From IMG/VR virus record IMGVR_UViG_3300017971_000608, positions 1 to 32,352 of that record: a stretch of DNA of 32,352 nt; one strand, given 5' to 3'. Position 1 is the first letter of the stretch; the number at the start of each line of letters is the position of its first letter. Positions 16,908 to 25,198 of the stretch are shown here, piece by piece. This DNA is from a virus. The notes beneath the pieces are model-generated. The model saw nothing but the letters and a program-made list of their open reading frames with translations, ran no database searches and was not told where the DNA came from. The position numbers and the translations under genes were made by a program.

Positions 16908-17915
16908 ATGGCAAAGCCAGAAGATCTAGTCCTTTTCAGAACCACGGGCGGCCTGGGAGGACCCATCACCCCCACAGCGATAGAGAACCAGGACATGATC
17001 TCCTGGGACCCTTCAACTATCGCGGGGATCACCATTCAAGACGTAGCGGCGCTGAACGCCTACGATCTTCAGACCTACCCCAACGGAACCCTCCGCTACC
17101 TGTACGGGGTCACGCCACAAGTCCAGTGGAAGGCTCCTGGCGGGGACTACGGCCTGGAGGTCCCCATCACAGGGGACGGGCTCTACACGGTCTACGATGG
17201 GATCACGGAGTCCAAATACATCATCCTGGCTGTGGTGGAGGCCAGCCTTCCTTTGGCTTCTGAAGACCAGGACATCTTCATGACCTACCTGTCAAACGTC
17301 CTGTTTGACGATGTGGACGCGGATGAAAGTGAAGTAGGGGACACGGAATACAGGGGCTTCATCGTCAAGAACATGGGCGTGGACATCATGACCAATGTGG
17401 TGGCCTACATTGACACGTCAGACGTTCCGTCCTCCGCTTTGGTCACGGACTATGACTCCTCTGGCGCGTTTTACTTGAACGTGGGAGACACTACGGAATA
17501 CCCCCTGAACGGCTTTGTCAATAACGAAGTCACGGGGGAATGGCTCTACTTCGCGGCCAAGGCTTCAGACGGGGAACGTCTGATCATTCCGTCTGTTGGA
17601 CGCGGAGCCAAGGGGACCACACCGGCGGCGGGCCTGGCTGGACAAGCCATCACCTACAGAGCCCCCGTGGAGATAGGGATAGAAGCTGTCAGCGGAGGAG
17701 CCATTCAGGTCATCCCAACAGAAGACACGGCTCCCGTGGGAGTGACCTTCTCCTACGCTACCCAGGGGTCATCCTTGTCCCTTGGCCATCTTGACCCTGT
17801 CACCCCGGACGTAGACACGAACAAATACGGGATCTGGGTGGAGCGGATCATCAACCCTTCAGCCAGACCCATCACGGCCCAAAAGTTCACAGTTAGACTA
17901 GGACTTGACGCATAG
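16908..17915 (+). CDS. Tail protein, paralogue of the protein at 20302
   Basis: The 335-residue product is beta-rich and is homologous to the 325-residue protein encoded at 20302-21279. Matching blocks include QWKAPGGDYG (AWRAPG in the other), SNVLFDDVDADESEVG and then FIVKNMG (TNVIFDDVTAIEAQEG and FVRNFG), and PTEDTAPVGVTF (PADDQSPLGVNL). The C-terminal strand pair IWVERIINPSARPITAQKFT also aligns. A good AGGAGG site precedes the ATG. No family is recognised. Two copies around a beta-helix protein suggest repeated building blocks of a tail fibre or baseplate. Confidence 0.65.
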   Translation: MAKPEDLVLFRTTGGLGGPITPTAIENQDMISWDPSTIAGITIQDVAALNAYDLQTYPNGTLRYLYGVTPQVQWKAPGGDYGLEVPITGDGLYTVYDGITESKYIILAVVEASLPLASEDQDIFMTYLSNVLFDDVDADESEVGDTEYRGFIVKNMGVDIMTNVVAYIDTSDVPSSALVTDYDSSGAFYLNVGDTTEYPLNGFVNNEVTGEWLYFAAKASDGERLIIPSVGRGAKGTTPAAGLAGQAITYRAPVEIGIEAVSGGAIQVIPTEDTAPVGVTFSYATQGSSLSLGHLDPVTPDVDTNKYGIWVERIINPSARPITAQKFTVRLGLDA

Positions 17916-17924
17916 GGGAGACCC

Positions 17925-19493
17925 ATGGACTACTTTGTAGACTTCACGGCGGCTGAATTCGGGGACGGTCTGTCCCACGTCCACGCTCCGTCAAACGGCG
18001 CTCCAGGCGCGTGGAACACGCTGGTGGGTTGGGAGACACAGCTATACAACCTACTGGCGGATGGGGACAGGGTTTGGATCAGGAGGACGGGAACCGGCGT
18101 GACGGGGAACGCCCTTCTCCTTCAATACTCTGACAAGAAGGTAGCCTGGATAGGGTGGCCAAGCTCTTCTGACGAATACTACGATGTCAGACCTGGGACC
18201 GGGGGTCCATCACCTGACCCAAGAACGGACTGGGACCCTGACACGTCAACCTACACCCACGCTGACATGACGCTCCTGTTCTATGGGTCCAACCAGAGGT
18301 TCCACAGACTAAGGGTGGCCGGGGGCGTGATCTCTGACTTCACGATTTCAAACACGGACTTTGCCAACTGTGTCTTTGAAGACCTGTTTGAACTACCAGG
18401 GGATGAACCGTTTGGACAGACGCCTACTGGAATTTTGTGTAGGTTCTGTGAGTTCACTTCGTCTTCCCTGGTCTACATGACTGACAGTAGGGACATCTCC
18501 TTCATCTTCTGTTCCTTCAAGCGGGAGGGAACAGGAAACTCCTTGGACGCCTACAGATCCCACGGTATAACCTTCTTCGGCTGTGCTAGTACCTTCACGG
18601 CCCTTCCGTTCTTCTTTGACGAATGTGGCGCTGTGTCCATACTAGGAAGCAATCTTCCAGGGATCACGCTGGACAACTGTTCCATGGTTCACATGGCCAA
18701 CTGTGCCACACAGGGAAGCCACACCTACGGGGTCAACCTGGTCAACTGTACCGGCCCCGTGGCGCTGAATGACTCTGTCCTAAACGGTAGCGCGGCGGAT
18801 CTTAGGGTTCAAGGCCAGGGAGGGGCCATTAACTGTAGACACCTGGAACTGTATCATGACGTGGTTCAGTTCTCCCCGGCGTCCTCCAACTGGCTACCAA
18901 ACGCCTTCCCCATGTTGAACATCTCTGAATATGGCGGAGACCCTACGGACTACAGGGCGTGGCAATGGGGCGGCCAGATCAGGGCTGACACAACGGTCTA
19001 CAGACACGGGTCCTACCCCATATCCTACAGGCTGGAGCCTTCAACTATTCCCCCAATGAACTGTCCCAGGCTGGTGTTGAACATGTGGGGCCTGGAGATG
19101 ACCTACATGGACCAGGAGCCCCTGTCCTACCATATAGTGGCCATTCACTGTCTACATGATGGGTGGCCAGCGTCCACGCTTCATCAAGGAACGATCTGGG
19201 GACAGGCTGATGTTGGGGACATGGACTATGACGTGTTTGGCCTTGCCGGTAGAAGGCTATGCTTCCCCGGTAGATACACGTCAAACGTGGCCTATCAGCG
19301 GGAGGATCTGGAGCCCGACCCAAATTCAACATGGGAGAACCAAGGAACCATGACGCCTTTCGTAGTCTACGTCCCTATGGTGGCTCAACACAATGACCCC
19401 GTGAACCTTCGTGTCCCCATCAGACTGATCTTGGCGGCTTCAAATGGTTCAGGGGTCATCTACGTTGACCCTGTTCCAAGGATGGCAGGATAG
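17925..19493 (+). CDS. Right-handed beta-helix tail protein (tailspike-like)
   Basis: The 522-residue product has the look of a parallel beta-helix. In the middle part, roughly residues 115-310, short strands recur with ladders of Asn, Cys and Ser at similar spacing: ISNTDFANCVFEDLFE, CRFCEFTSSSLVYMT, DISFIFCSF, GITFFGCAS, GITLDNCSMVHMANC and GVNLVNCTGPVALND. Such solenoids are common in phage tailspikes that bind or cut surface polysaccharides. No catalytic residue pair can be assigned. The N-terminal part (about 1-110) is probably the attachment domain, and the C-terminal 200 residues form another beta-rich domain. Cysteine is unusually frequent; nearly all are encoded by TGT. Confidence 0.7.
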   Translation: MDYFVDFTAAEFGDGLSHVHAPSNGAPGAWNTLVGWETQLYNLLADGDRVWIRRTGTGVTGNALLLQYSDKKVAWIGWPSSSDEYYDVRPGTGGPSPDPRTDWDPDTSTYTHADMTLLFYGSNQRFHRLRVAGGVISDFTISNTDFANCVFEDLFELPGDEPFGQTPTGILCRFCEFTSSSLVYMTDSRDISFIFCSFKREGTGNSLDAYRSHGITFFGCASTFTALPFFFDECGAVSILGSNLPGITLDNCSMVHMANCATQGSHTYGVNLVNCTGPVALNDSVLNGSAADLRVQGQGGAINCRHLELYHDVVQFSPASSNWLPNAFPMLNISEYGGDPTDYRAWQWGGQIRADTTVYRHGSYPISYRLEPSTIPPMNCPRLVLNMWGLEMTYMDQEPLSYHIVAIHCLHDGWPASTLHQGTIWGQADVGDMDYDVFGLAGRRLCFPGRYTSNVAYQREDLEPDPNSTWENQGTMTPFVVYVPMVAQHNDPVNLRVPIRLILAASNGSGVIYVDPVPRMAG

Positions 19494-19499
19494 GAGAAC

Positions 19500-19820
19500 A
19501 TGAGAGATCAAGTCACGCTGACACCTTTGGGCTTCTCCACAGTTCCAGGGAAGACTGGGACTCCCAACGGTCTTCTGACAGGGCGGAGATACTTTGTCAA
19601 TCTGACAGGGACACACGCGGTAGAAGCCAAGAACAGGGTGGCTCTGATAGGACATTGGGAGGTCTTCGGGAACCGTCAACACGTTCACGCTATCCTGGGC
19701 TTTGACGTGAACGGCTACAGAGGCCCCCTGTCCAGGCTTGGAAAGCCACCAGGGGCTTGGGAAGGTCAAGGAACTGTCCAGGGCGGTAGCCCGTGGAGAA
19801 CCAGAAGGGGTTTCACATGA
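19500..19820 (+). CDS. Small tail-region protein of unknown function
   Basis: The 106-residue product is unrecognised. It looks like a small beta domain (VTLTPLGFSTVPGKTG, RYFVNLTGTH, KNRVALIGHWEVFG, VHAILGFDVNGYRG) followed by a Gly/Arg-rich end. The ATG lies seven bases after the previous stop, with a purine-rich AGGATAGGAGAAC before it. The stop TGA overlaps the ATG of the next gene. It may be an accessory part of the appendage formed by the surrounding genes. Confidence 0.6.
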   Translation: MRDQVTLTPLGFSTVPGKTGTPNGLLTGRRYFVNLTGTHAVEAKNRVALIGHWEVFGNRQHVHAILGFDVNGYRGPLSRLGKPPGAWEGQGTVQGGSPWRTRRGFT

Positions 19821-20299
19821 GCCAATATACAGTCTATTTCCAACACGCTGGCGTTCCAAGGGACAGCTTGACGCCAGAATTTGAGTCCTTGAAGGTGGCG
19901 TCCACAGGACTGGATGTCACACCCCCAACCATAGCTGAAGTGGGGGGAGGCCACTACAGGTTTGACCTGGTGGTCTCTGAACCCATCGTGGGGGTCATTG
20001 ACGGCGGGGAGGAGCTGGACAACAGGGACAGATACATCCCCATTCATCTCCACCCCTATGACTTCTACTTGGATCTTCCCCTGTCCTCCTTGGGGATCAC
20101 GGCGGAAGAGATAGCGGACGCTGTCCTTCAGGAGGACGTAGGAGACCATCACAATGTAGCCAATTCCCTGGCCCAGTTCTTGGCGGTCATGATGACGGCT
20201 GACTGGGAGAAGGACGGGTCCACGCTCCGGTTCTTCAAGCCTGACGGAACCGTCTTCAAGGAGTTCACCATTTCCTCCACGGAAAGAACGGGGATCTGA
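19817..20299 (+). CDS. Tail appendage protein with small beta-sandwich domain
   Basis: The product has 160 residues from the ATG at 19817, which overlaps the previous stop (ATGA) and has AGAAGGGG six bases upstream; a GTG at 19793 in the same frame is less likely. The N-terminal 80 residues carry a pattern I associate with a domain in phage tail fibre and baseplate proteins: YTVYFQHAGVPRDSLTPEF, then PPTIAEVGGGHYRFDLVV and VGVIDGGEELDNRDRYI. The following segment EEIADAVLQEDVGDHHNVAN and the last strands (GSTLRFFKPDGTVFKEFTIS) also resemble baseplate fragments that hold other proteins. The domain identification is from memory of the pattern. Confidence 0.6.
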   Translation: MSQYTVYFQHAGVPRDSLTPEFESLKVASTGLDVTPPTIAEVGGGHYRFDLVVSEPIVGVIDGGEELDNRDRYIPIHLHPYDFYLDLPLSSLGITAEEIADAVLQEDVGDHHNVANSLAQFLAVMMTADWEKDGSTLRFFKPDGTVFKEFTISSTERTGI

Positions 20300-20301
20300 T
20301 C

Positions 20302-21279
20302 ATGATAGATGTCAGGTTTGTCAGGAGCTACAGTAAAGGGGACACCCCCGGCCTTCTGGACTGGGACATGTTGGGAGGCGTCTGGACTTCCGTGGAGCTG
20401 GAGGGGCTGTCAGGGGACGTTCCTGTGGATCTGACCGGAGTCTGGGTGGTGGAGGCGTCCCCCCGGAACATGAGGGGCGGACGGCTAGGGGACATCTTCT
20501 TGAACGGGAGTGATCTGGCCTGGCGGGCTCCAGGATCAGCGGTCATTGGCCCCTACATCACAGTCCCTTCAGACTACAGCGGGGACGAAACATCCCACCT
20601 ACGGCTGGAGGACGGAGAAGACCCCAACAAATACGTCAAGGTGATAGTCAGACATGACATCCTTCCTGTGGCGGCGGGTCAGAACTATCCCATCCTTCTT
20701 CAGACCAAGACCAACGTGATCTTTGATGACGTGACGGCGATAGAAGCCCAGGAAGGGATCTTTGACTTCCGGTGTTGTTTCGTCCGGAATTTTGGGGACA
20801 CGGACTTCACTGAAGCCCGGATCTGGATTGAACACAACGTACCAGAGACGGTAGTCAATAACACGGAAGGCTACCCTATATCTGGTCCTTTCTACGTCTA
20901 CGTGGACTCCACGGCGGGCTATCCTCCCACGGGGATCATCAGGAACATCACGCGGAACCATTCCATGGTCTACACCAAGAAGGCGGACACGTGGTTCTAC
21001 GTTCCAGGAGGATCCAGCGGCGGCGGAATGAAGACTGACGTGATAGGCTACGATGTCCCCATCTCTGTGGGAACGGAAGGCTACCCCGCGTCAACCATAC
21101 CGGCGGACGATCAGTCCCCCCTTGGCGTGAACCTTTACAAGCCAACGGAGGCGGAGCCCCTGGAGCTGGTGGCGGACATTGACAACCAGGTGGCTACTGT
21201 GTGGCTAAGAAGGAACATCTGGGCGCTCTTCCCACAGACGAACCAGCTACACTTTGACCTGGTGGTGGAGGCGCTATGA
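20302..21279 (+). CDS. Tail protein, paralogue of the protein at 16908
   Basis: The 325-residue product has no family I can name, but matches the 335-residue protein at 16908-17915 over much of its length. Shared blocks are AWRAPG, TNVIFDDVTAIEAQEG with FVRNFG after it, GYPPTGIIRN (YPLNGFVNNE in the other), and the end TVWLRRNIWALFPQTNQLHF. Predicted structure is mostly beta. It starts two bases after the preceding stop, and its own stop overlaps the next ATG. It is part of the same appendage block as the beta-helix protein. Confidence 0.65.
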   Translation: MIDVRFVRSYSKGDTPGLLDWDMLGGVWTSVELEGLSGDVPVDLTGVWVVEASPRNMRGGRLGDIFLNGSDLAWRAPGSAVIGPYITVPSDYSGDETSHLRLEDGEDPNKYVKVIVRHDILPVAAGQNYPILLQTKTNVIFDDVTAIEAQEGIFDFRCCFVRNFGDTDFTEARIWIEHNVPETVVNNTEGYPISGPFYVYVDSTAGYPPTGIIRNITRNHSMVYTKKADTWFYVPGGSSGGGMKTDVIGYDVPISVGTEGYPASTIPADDQSPLGVNLYKPTEAEPLELVADIDNQVATVWLRRNIWALFPQTNQLHFDLVVEAL

Positions 21280-22106
21280 TCAGGGCTATCAGATCCACCT
21301 TTGACGTGGTCAGACCCCAACAGATCCACGTCAGGGAGTCCTTCAACATTTGGACAGAAGTTCCCGGCCTGTTTGACGCTGAACCCATCTTCAAGTTCGG
21401 CCAGTTCGTCCTTTTTCCTCCTGAACTGGGAGGAGGCCACAACACTGAACCCATCTTTGAATTCGGCTACTTCCAGATGTTGGAAGAGGAGACCATAGAA
21501 GTCATCCTGTTTCCTGAAGTGACGGACTCCCCGCTGGTCTTGGCGGTCTACAACGGGGACACGGTAGTTCCTACCATCCCCTTCTACTACTACATTCTGG
21601 GGACGCGGAGGGAGCTGACAGTCAGGCTGTGGTGGAACAAGGGCTATCCTGACGGGGAAGACATCTACGGCGTTTCAATGGCCTGTGAGCCTACAGGAGC
21701 CACACAGGCGGAAGGGTCAGAGATGGCCCAGTATTTCATAGCCGGTGTGGGATCCACGGACTACATCCCCACGGGGCTGGATCTTGGCTTCATGGACTCT
21801 GACAGCTACATAGATGTCACCATAGGCTTCAACGCTCCCACCACGGTAGAAACCAGGGGCCAGGCCATGATGGTCCTGTCTTTCACGGCTGACGGAGGCC
21901 CCACGATGATAGGGGGCTCCTTCATTGGGACGGGAGCCAATTTTGGCTGGACCGTCTCCCCCTTGGACAGGATCGTGAACGGCTTTGACCTTCTGATCCC
22001 CTTGTATGTGGTCCACCCAGATGACGTTCCCCCTGGCGTGGTAGACACCACACCGGCGGGACGTATTGAATGGAGGGAGAGTTTAGAAGATGGCGTTTCC
22101 AGATGA
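21276..22106 (+). CDS. Tail-region protein of unknown function
   Basis: The 276-residue product is beta-rich. Near the N-terminus two similar short segments follow one another: AEPIFKFGQFVLF and TEPIFEFGYFQML, about 20 residues apart, which looks like an internal repeat. The remainder has long strands (ELTVRLWWNKGYPDGEDIYG, then YIDVTIGFNAPTTVETRGQA). No family is recognised. The ATG overlaps the previous stop by four bases and the C-terminus overlaps the next gene by 17 bases, so the order is coupled. Likely a component of the tail appendage. Confidence 0.6.
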   Translation: MIRAIRSTFDVVRPQQIHVRESFNIWTEVPGLFDAEPIFKFGQFVLFPPELGGGHNTEPIFEFGYFQMLEEETIEVILFPEVTDSPLVLAVYNGDTVVPTIPFYYYILGTRRELTVRLWWNKGYPDGEDIYGVSMACEPTGATQAEGSEMAQYFIAGVGSTDYIPTGLDLGFMDSDSYIDVTIGFNAPTTVETRGQAMMVLSFTADGGPTMIGGSFIGTGANFGWTVSPLDRIVNGFDLLIPLYVVHPDDVPPGVVDTTPAGRIEWRESLEDGVSR

Positions 22107-23016
22107 CATAGATGAATTCACGGACAAGATAGACAAGCGGCCTTCCCCTGTTTCCAAGGTAGAGGAACACGTTATCCCAACGGCGGAAAGCGGGAACCCC
22201 AAGGTCTATTTGGAAGAGGCCCCTAACCCTGGATCCCTGGCTGTCACAGGTTCCATCACGTTCACGGAAGTCTCCTACGATCCCATCACGGGCGGGGAGT
22301 TCTACGTGAACTACAACACCGGAGAAATCAGGTTCTACACGGGAGACGAAGGGAAGACGGTCAACATCTCCTACCTGGGCCTGGGGTCAGCCCTTCGGGC
22401 CTATGACTTCAACCAGATCTACGAAAGCATAGAGCGGACCCAGTATTGGGGCCAGAGAACCCTGGCCACGCTGGCGGGTTCCGTGACGGAGACGGACCCC
22501 CCGTCAGCGGGGGTCCTGATCAAGGAAGGGACGGTCTACATCAGGCCCAAGATCCCCGTGGCCATTCCGGCCACGGCCATGGATTTCACGGCCTTCCCCT
22601 ACCTTCTGTCAGCCATCACCCCCACGTATTGGATGGCGGTTCTGGTCATGGTGAACCAGGCGGGAGACTTTGTCCTGGTGGAAGGATCCCAGACGCCAGT
22701 GGAAGAGCCTTTCCTGTTTGATGAAGGCTTTGAAGGTCAATACTATGATCACATCATTCTGGCGGAGATCCACGTTCAGGATGATGGGTCAGGCGCGGCG
22801 GGGACCATCCTTCCAGTTCAGGATGACAAGATCTTTGACAGGCGGCCTGTGGTCTACGCTGGCGGCGCGGAACAGGCCAGCCAGGTGGTTCCATCCATGG
22901 CCATAGTCTTCATCCAGAACGCTGAACCTGTTCCGTCAGGTTGGGAGCTGTTGGACGCTCCGGCCTTTGATGCGGGGGGAACGGTTGGGATCGTGAAGTG
23001 GATCAGGAAGCTGTGA
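22090..23016 (+). CDS. Tail fibre-like protein with collar-type C-terminus
   Basis: The 308-residue product begins with PDDIDEFTDKIDKR, then VEEHVIPTAESGNPKVYLEE and GGEFYVNYNTGEIRFYTGDE, a combination of a short helix and a small beta domain that recurs in phage virion proteins near the tail tip. A helix LRAYDFNQIYESIERTQ follows. The C-terminus contains VPSGWELLDAP, which recalls the VP-x-GW motif of phage tail collar domains. The ATG lies inside the previous gene, preceded by a GGAGGGAG stretch. It is the last gene of the structural block: beyond it come a short non-coding gap with a promoter-like sequence, and then DNA metabolism genes. Confidence 0.65.
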   Translation: MAFPDDIDEFTDKIDKRPSPVSKVEEHVIPTAESGNPKVYLEEAPNPGSLAVTGSITFTEVSYDPITGGEFYVNYNTGEIRFYTGDEGKTVNISYLGLGSALRAYDFNQIYESIERTQYWGQRTLATLAGSVTETDPPSAGVLIKEGTVYIRPKIPVAIPATAMDFTAFPYLLSAITPTYWMAVLVMVNQAGDFVLVEGSQTPVEEPFLFDEGFEGQYYDHIILAEIHVQDDGSGAAGTILPVQDDKIFDRRPVVYAGGAEQASQVVPSMAIVFIQNAEPVPSGWELLDAPAFDAGGTVGIVKWIRKL

Positions 23017-23036
23017 AACTGGCCTTCATTTTTTCC

Positions 23037-23066
23037 TTGACGGGCTAAGAATTTCCATGGTAATAT
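23037..23066 (+). promoter_or_regulatory. Sigma70-like promoter at the structural/replication boundary
   Basis: TTGACG (23037-23042) and TAATAT (23061-23066) are separated by 18 bases, and a TGG before the -10 box makes it an extended -10. It lies in the only gap between the tail block and the DNA metabolism block. A start about seven bases after the -10 would fall at about 23073, just after the GGGAGG at 23067-23072, so the first small gene would be nearly leaderless on this transcript while the helicase gene would be served normally. This is sequence match only. Confidence 0.5.
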
Positions 23067-23079
23067 GGGAGGACGATGG

Positions 23080-23322
23080 ATGAACAAATGTGGACAGAAG
23101 ACGGAGGTCTACTCCAGGGTAGTGGGTTACTACAGGCCCGTCCAACAGTGGAACACAGGGAAAAAGGCGGAGTTCAGAGACAGGGTTGACTACGATCTAA
23201 AAACGGCTCTTCCCAAACTACAGATCACGGAGGAAACCCAGGATGGCGGACAAGAGGATCACGGTCAGGAACAGGCTGACGCTGACGCCTGTCTCCTCCC
23301 CATTGGCGCGGCGGATCCTTGA
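23080..23322 (+). CDS. Stand-alone glycyl-radical domain of anaerobic ribonucleotide reductase type (NrdD C-terminus)
   Basis: The 80-residue product begins MNKCGQKTEVYSRVVGYYRP and continues VQQWNTGKKAEFRDR. This is the C-terminal signature of class III (anaerobic) ribonucleoside-triphosphate reductase; the Gly at residue 16, in RVVGYYR, corresponds to the residue that carries the glycyl radical. A full NrdD has several hundred residues plus a zinc ribbon of two Cys pairs. Here only Cys4 remains and the catalytic barrel is absent, with no other nrdD piece in the window. The ATG at 23080 follows GGGAGG (23067-23072) by seven bases; an in-frame ATG at 23065 has no such site. The last 26 residues overlap the helicase gene and look unstructured. 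A GrcA-like spare-part role is possible; a decayed remnant is the main alternative. Confidence 0.7.
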   Translation: MNKCGQKTEVYSRVVGYYRPVQQWNTGKKAEFRDRVDYDLKTALPKLQITEETQDGGQEDHGQEQADADACLLPIGAADP

Positions 23323-24688
23323 AGAAACGTCTGTCAAGAACCCTGTCTACAGTGACCTGAAGAAGTATTCTCCCTATGAAATCCCCTTCTGGGTCAAGCC
23401 CAAGATCCAGATGTCCAAAGTCCTGAAGGACGGGTCCATCACCATCCCCAGAGGCTACGGCTTTGGAGCCCTGGGCGGACTGGGCGGGCTTCAGGCCCAC
23501 GGCTTCCGTGTCATAGATGACACAGTCACGTCCCCCGTGGAGTTCCCTTCCTGGAAGATCTCCCCCAATGATCTCCAGATCCCTGTCCTTGACAGGCTCC
23601 AGGAAGAGCTACAGCGGCCCACACGTCCCGTCCATAATTTCCTCCTTGTTCTACCCACGGCCACAGGAAAGACAGTCCTGGCGGCTATGGCGGCCTCCCT
23701 GATGGGTCAGAAGACCCTTGTCCTGACCCATCGTCAACTGGTAGCCAATTCCTGGAAGCGGGACCTGGTGAAGACCTACGGGTTCAAGGAGGATGACATT
23801 GGGCTGATCCAGGGGTCCAAGGCCACGATAGGAGCCCAGTTCACTGTGGCCTACCTTCAGACCATGTTCAAGAAGAAGATGTCCCTGTTGGATGATCTGA
23901 AGGAGGAGTTTGGGACGGTCATCTTTGATGAATGTCACCTGTCCCCGGCGCGGACCTTCCATCAGGTGGTGGACGCTTGGCCAGCCAAGTTCAGGGTGGG
24001 CCTGACGGCCACGCCAGAGCGGGGAGACGGGCTGGACGGCGTGATCTTCCTGACCTTCGGGGACCCCTTTGTGGAGATCAAGGGGAACGTGGCGTCAGAG
24101 ACGGCCCAACCCATCACGGACGTAGTGGTCACGAACACGGGGATAGAGCTGGAGGACAAATACGGAGCCACGCTGATCCAGATGTGTGACATTGACGCGG
24201 CGCTCCAGAAGAACCTGAAACGGAACCTGATGATAGTGGACGATGTGAAGCGGGAAGCCATGGCGGGTCATTCCTGTCTGGTGGTCTGTAAGCGGAGGGA
24301 CCACGTCTACACGCTGATAGACCTTCTCCGGCGGGCCTTCGTCTACGCTGAACCCCTGGAGGGAAGGAGGTCAAAGAAACAGATAGCGGCCACGGAACAA
24401 GCCCTGATAGACAGGCGCGTCAAGGTGGCGGTAGGGACCATCCAACTGACCAAGGTTGGGGCTTCCATCAACCCCTTGGACCGGCTGTTTCTGGCGGGCT
24501 CCGTGGGAAACAAGAAAGACACAGAACAGATAGCTGGCCGGATCAGAAGGGCGGCCCCTGGGAAGACAGACGCGGTGATCTATGACTACGTGGACTCCAA
24601 CCCAGTTCTCTGGAACCATTTCAAGCGGAGGAGGCGGGTCTATGCTTCCTTTGGGCTGGAGAAGTTCAAGAACATGTTCCTGACATGA
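23243..24688 (+). CDS. SF2 DNA/RNA helicase, DEAD/DEAH superfamily (DECH box)
   Basis: The 481-residue product has the ordered motifs of superfamily 2 helicases: Walker A LPTATGKT at 137-144, LVLTHRQLV at 159-167, motif II DECH at 229-232, motif III-type GLTATPER at 253-260, and motif VI QIAGRIRR at 429-436. It resembles phage UvsW/RadD-like helicases that unwind or remodel branched DNA. An N-terminal extension of about 110 residues precedes the core. The ATG has a GGAGG nine bases upstream and lies inside the preceding small gene, an overlap of 80 bases. Walker A, DECH and motif VI are all intact, so an active ATPase is expected. The next gene starts near its stop. Confidence 0.88.
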   Translation: MADKRITVRNRLTLTPVSSPLARRILEETSVKNPVYSDLKKYSPYEIPFWVKPKIQMSKVLKDGSITIPRGYGFGALGGLGGLQAHGFRVIDDTVTSPVEFPSWKISPNDLQIPVLDRLQEELQRPTRPVHNFLLVLPTATGKTVLAAMAASLMGQKTLVLTHRQLVANSWKRDLVKTYGFKEDDIGLIQGSKATIGAQFTVAYLQTMFKKKMSLLDDLKEEFGTVIFDECHLSPARTFHQVVDAWPAKFRVGLTATPERGDGLDGVIFLTFGDPFVEIKGNVASETAQPITDVVVTNTGIELEDKYGATLIQMCDIDAALQKNLKRNLMIVDDVKREAMAGHSCLVVCKRRDHVYTLIDLLRRAFVYAEPLEGRRSKKQIAATEQALIDRRVKVAVGTIQLTKVGASINPLDRLFLAGSVGNKKDTEQIAGRIRRAAPGKTDAVIYDYVDSNPVLWNHFKRRRRVYASFGLEKFKNMFLT

Positions 24689-24699
24689 AGGAGGAAAAA

Positions 24700-25194
24700 G
24701 TGGCCAAGTCAAGGTTGAAGGACAGGAAAGCTGAAGCGGCGGAGGCTACAGCGGCGGCGGAGGAAGTAGTGGAGGAGGCGGAGGCCCCAACGTCCAAGGA
24801 AGAGGACACCATGGGGTTCATGGCCAGGCGCTACATGGACCTGAAGAAACAGATCAAGACGCTGAATGACGGCGTCTCCTCCCTGAAGAAGGCCCTGGTG
24901 GAGCGGGTCATGGCGGAGGGATCCAAGGACGCCAAGGGGTCCTTTCACGCCACGGGAGACGGCTTCCAGGTTGACTACACAGCCAGAACGTCCATCTCCT
25001 ACGTGGAGGAAGCGGAGGACATCCTGAAGTCCATTGGTGTCTGGAAAGAGGCCACCACGCGGGTCATAGATGACGCCAAGATTGAAGCCCTTCATGAATT
25101 GGGGAAGATCTCTGACGCGGACCTGGCCAAGCTTCTCCAGAAGGAGATCAACTATGCTCTTTACGTCAAGGATCCGTCAGAAAAGAAGAAGTGA
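24700..25194 (+). CDS. Coiled-coil protein of unknown function, GTG start
   Basis: The product has 164 residues from the GTG at 24700, chosen because AAGGAGG (24688-24694) sits five bases upstream; the ATG at 24685 in the same frame lies within that site's 5' side and has none of its own. The N-terminal 40 residues are Ala/Glu-rich and probably disordered. A long helix follows (RRYMDLKKQIKTLNDGVSSL, then KKALVERVM), then FQVDYTARTSISYVEEAEDI and a C-terminal helical part. I do not recognise the family. Its place between the helicase and nucleic-acid genes suggests a role in DNA metabolism, possibly as a partner protein. Confidence 0.65.
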   Translation: MAKSRLKDRKAEAAEATAAAEEVVEEAEAPTSKEEDTMGFMARRYMDLKKQIKTLNDGVSSLKKALVERVMAEGSKDAKGSFHATGDGFQVDYTARTSISYVEEAEDILKSIGVWKEATTRVIDDAKIEALHELGKISDADLAKLLQKEINYALYVKDPSEKKK

Positions 25195-25198
25195 GTTC

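Noticed and set aside
23029-23034. Run of six T after the last structural gene as an intrinsic terminator
   Set aside because: The possible stems upstream are only four base pairs long; too weak to call.
25070-25198. Upstream ATG extension of the degenerate UDG-like gene
   Set aside because: It would overlap the coiled-coil gene by 125 bases, and the added residues are Arg/Ser-rich shadow sequence.
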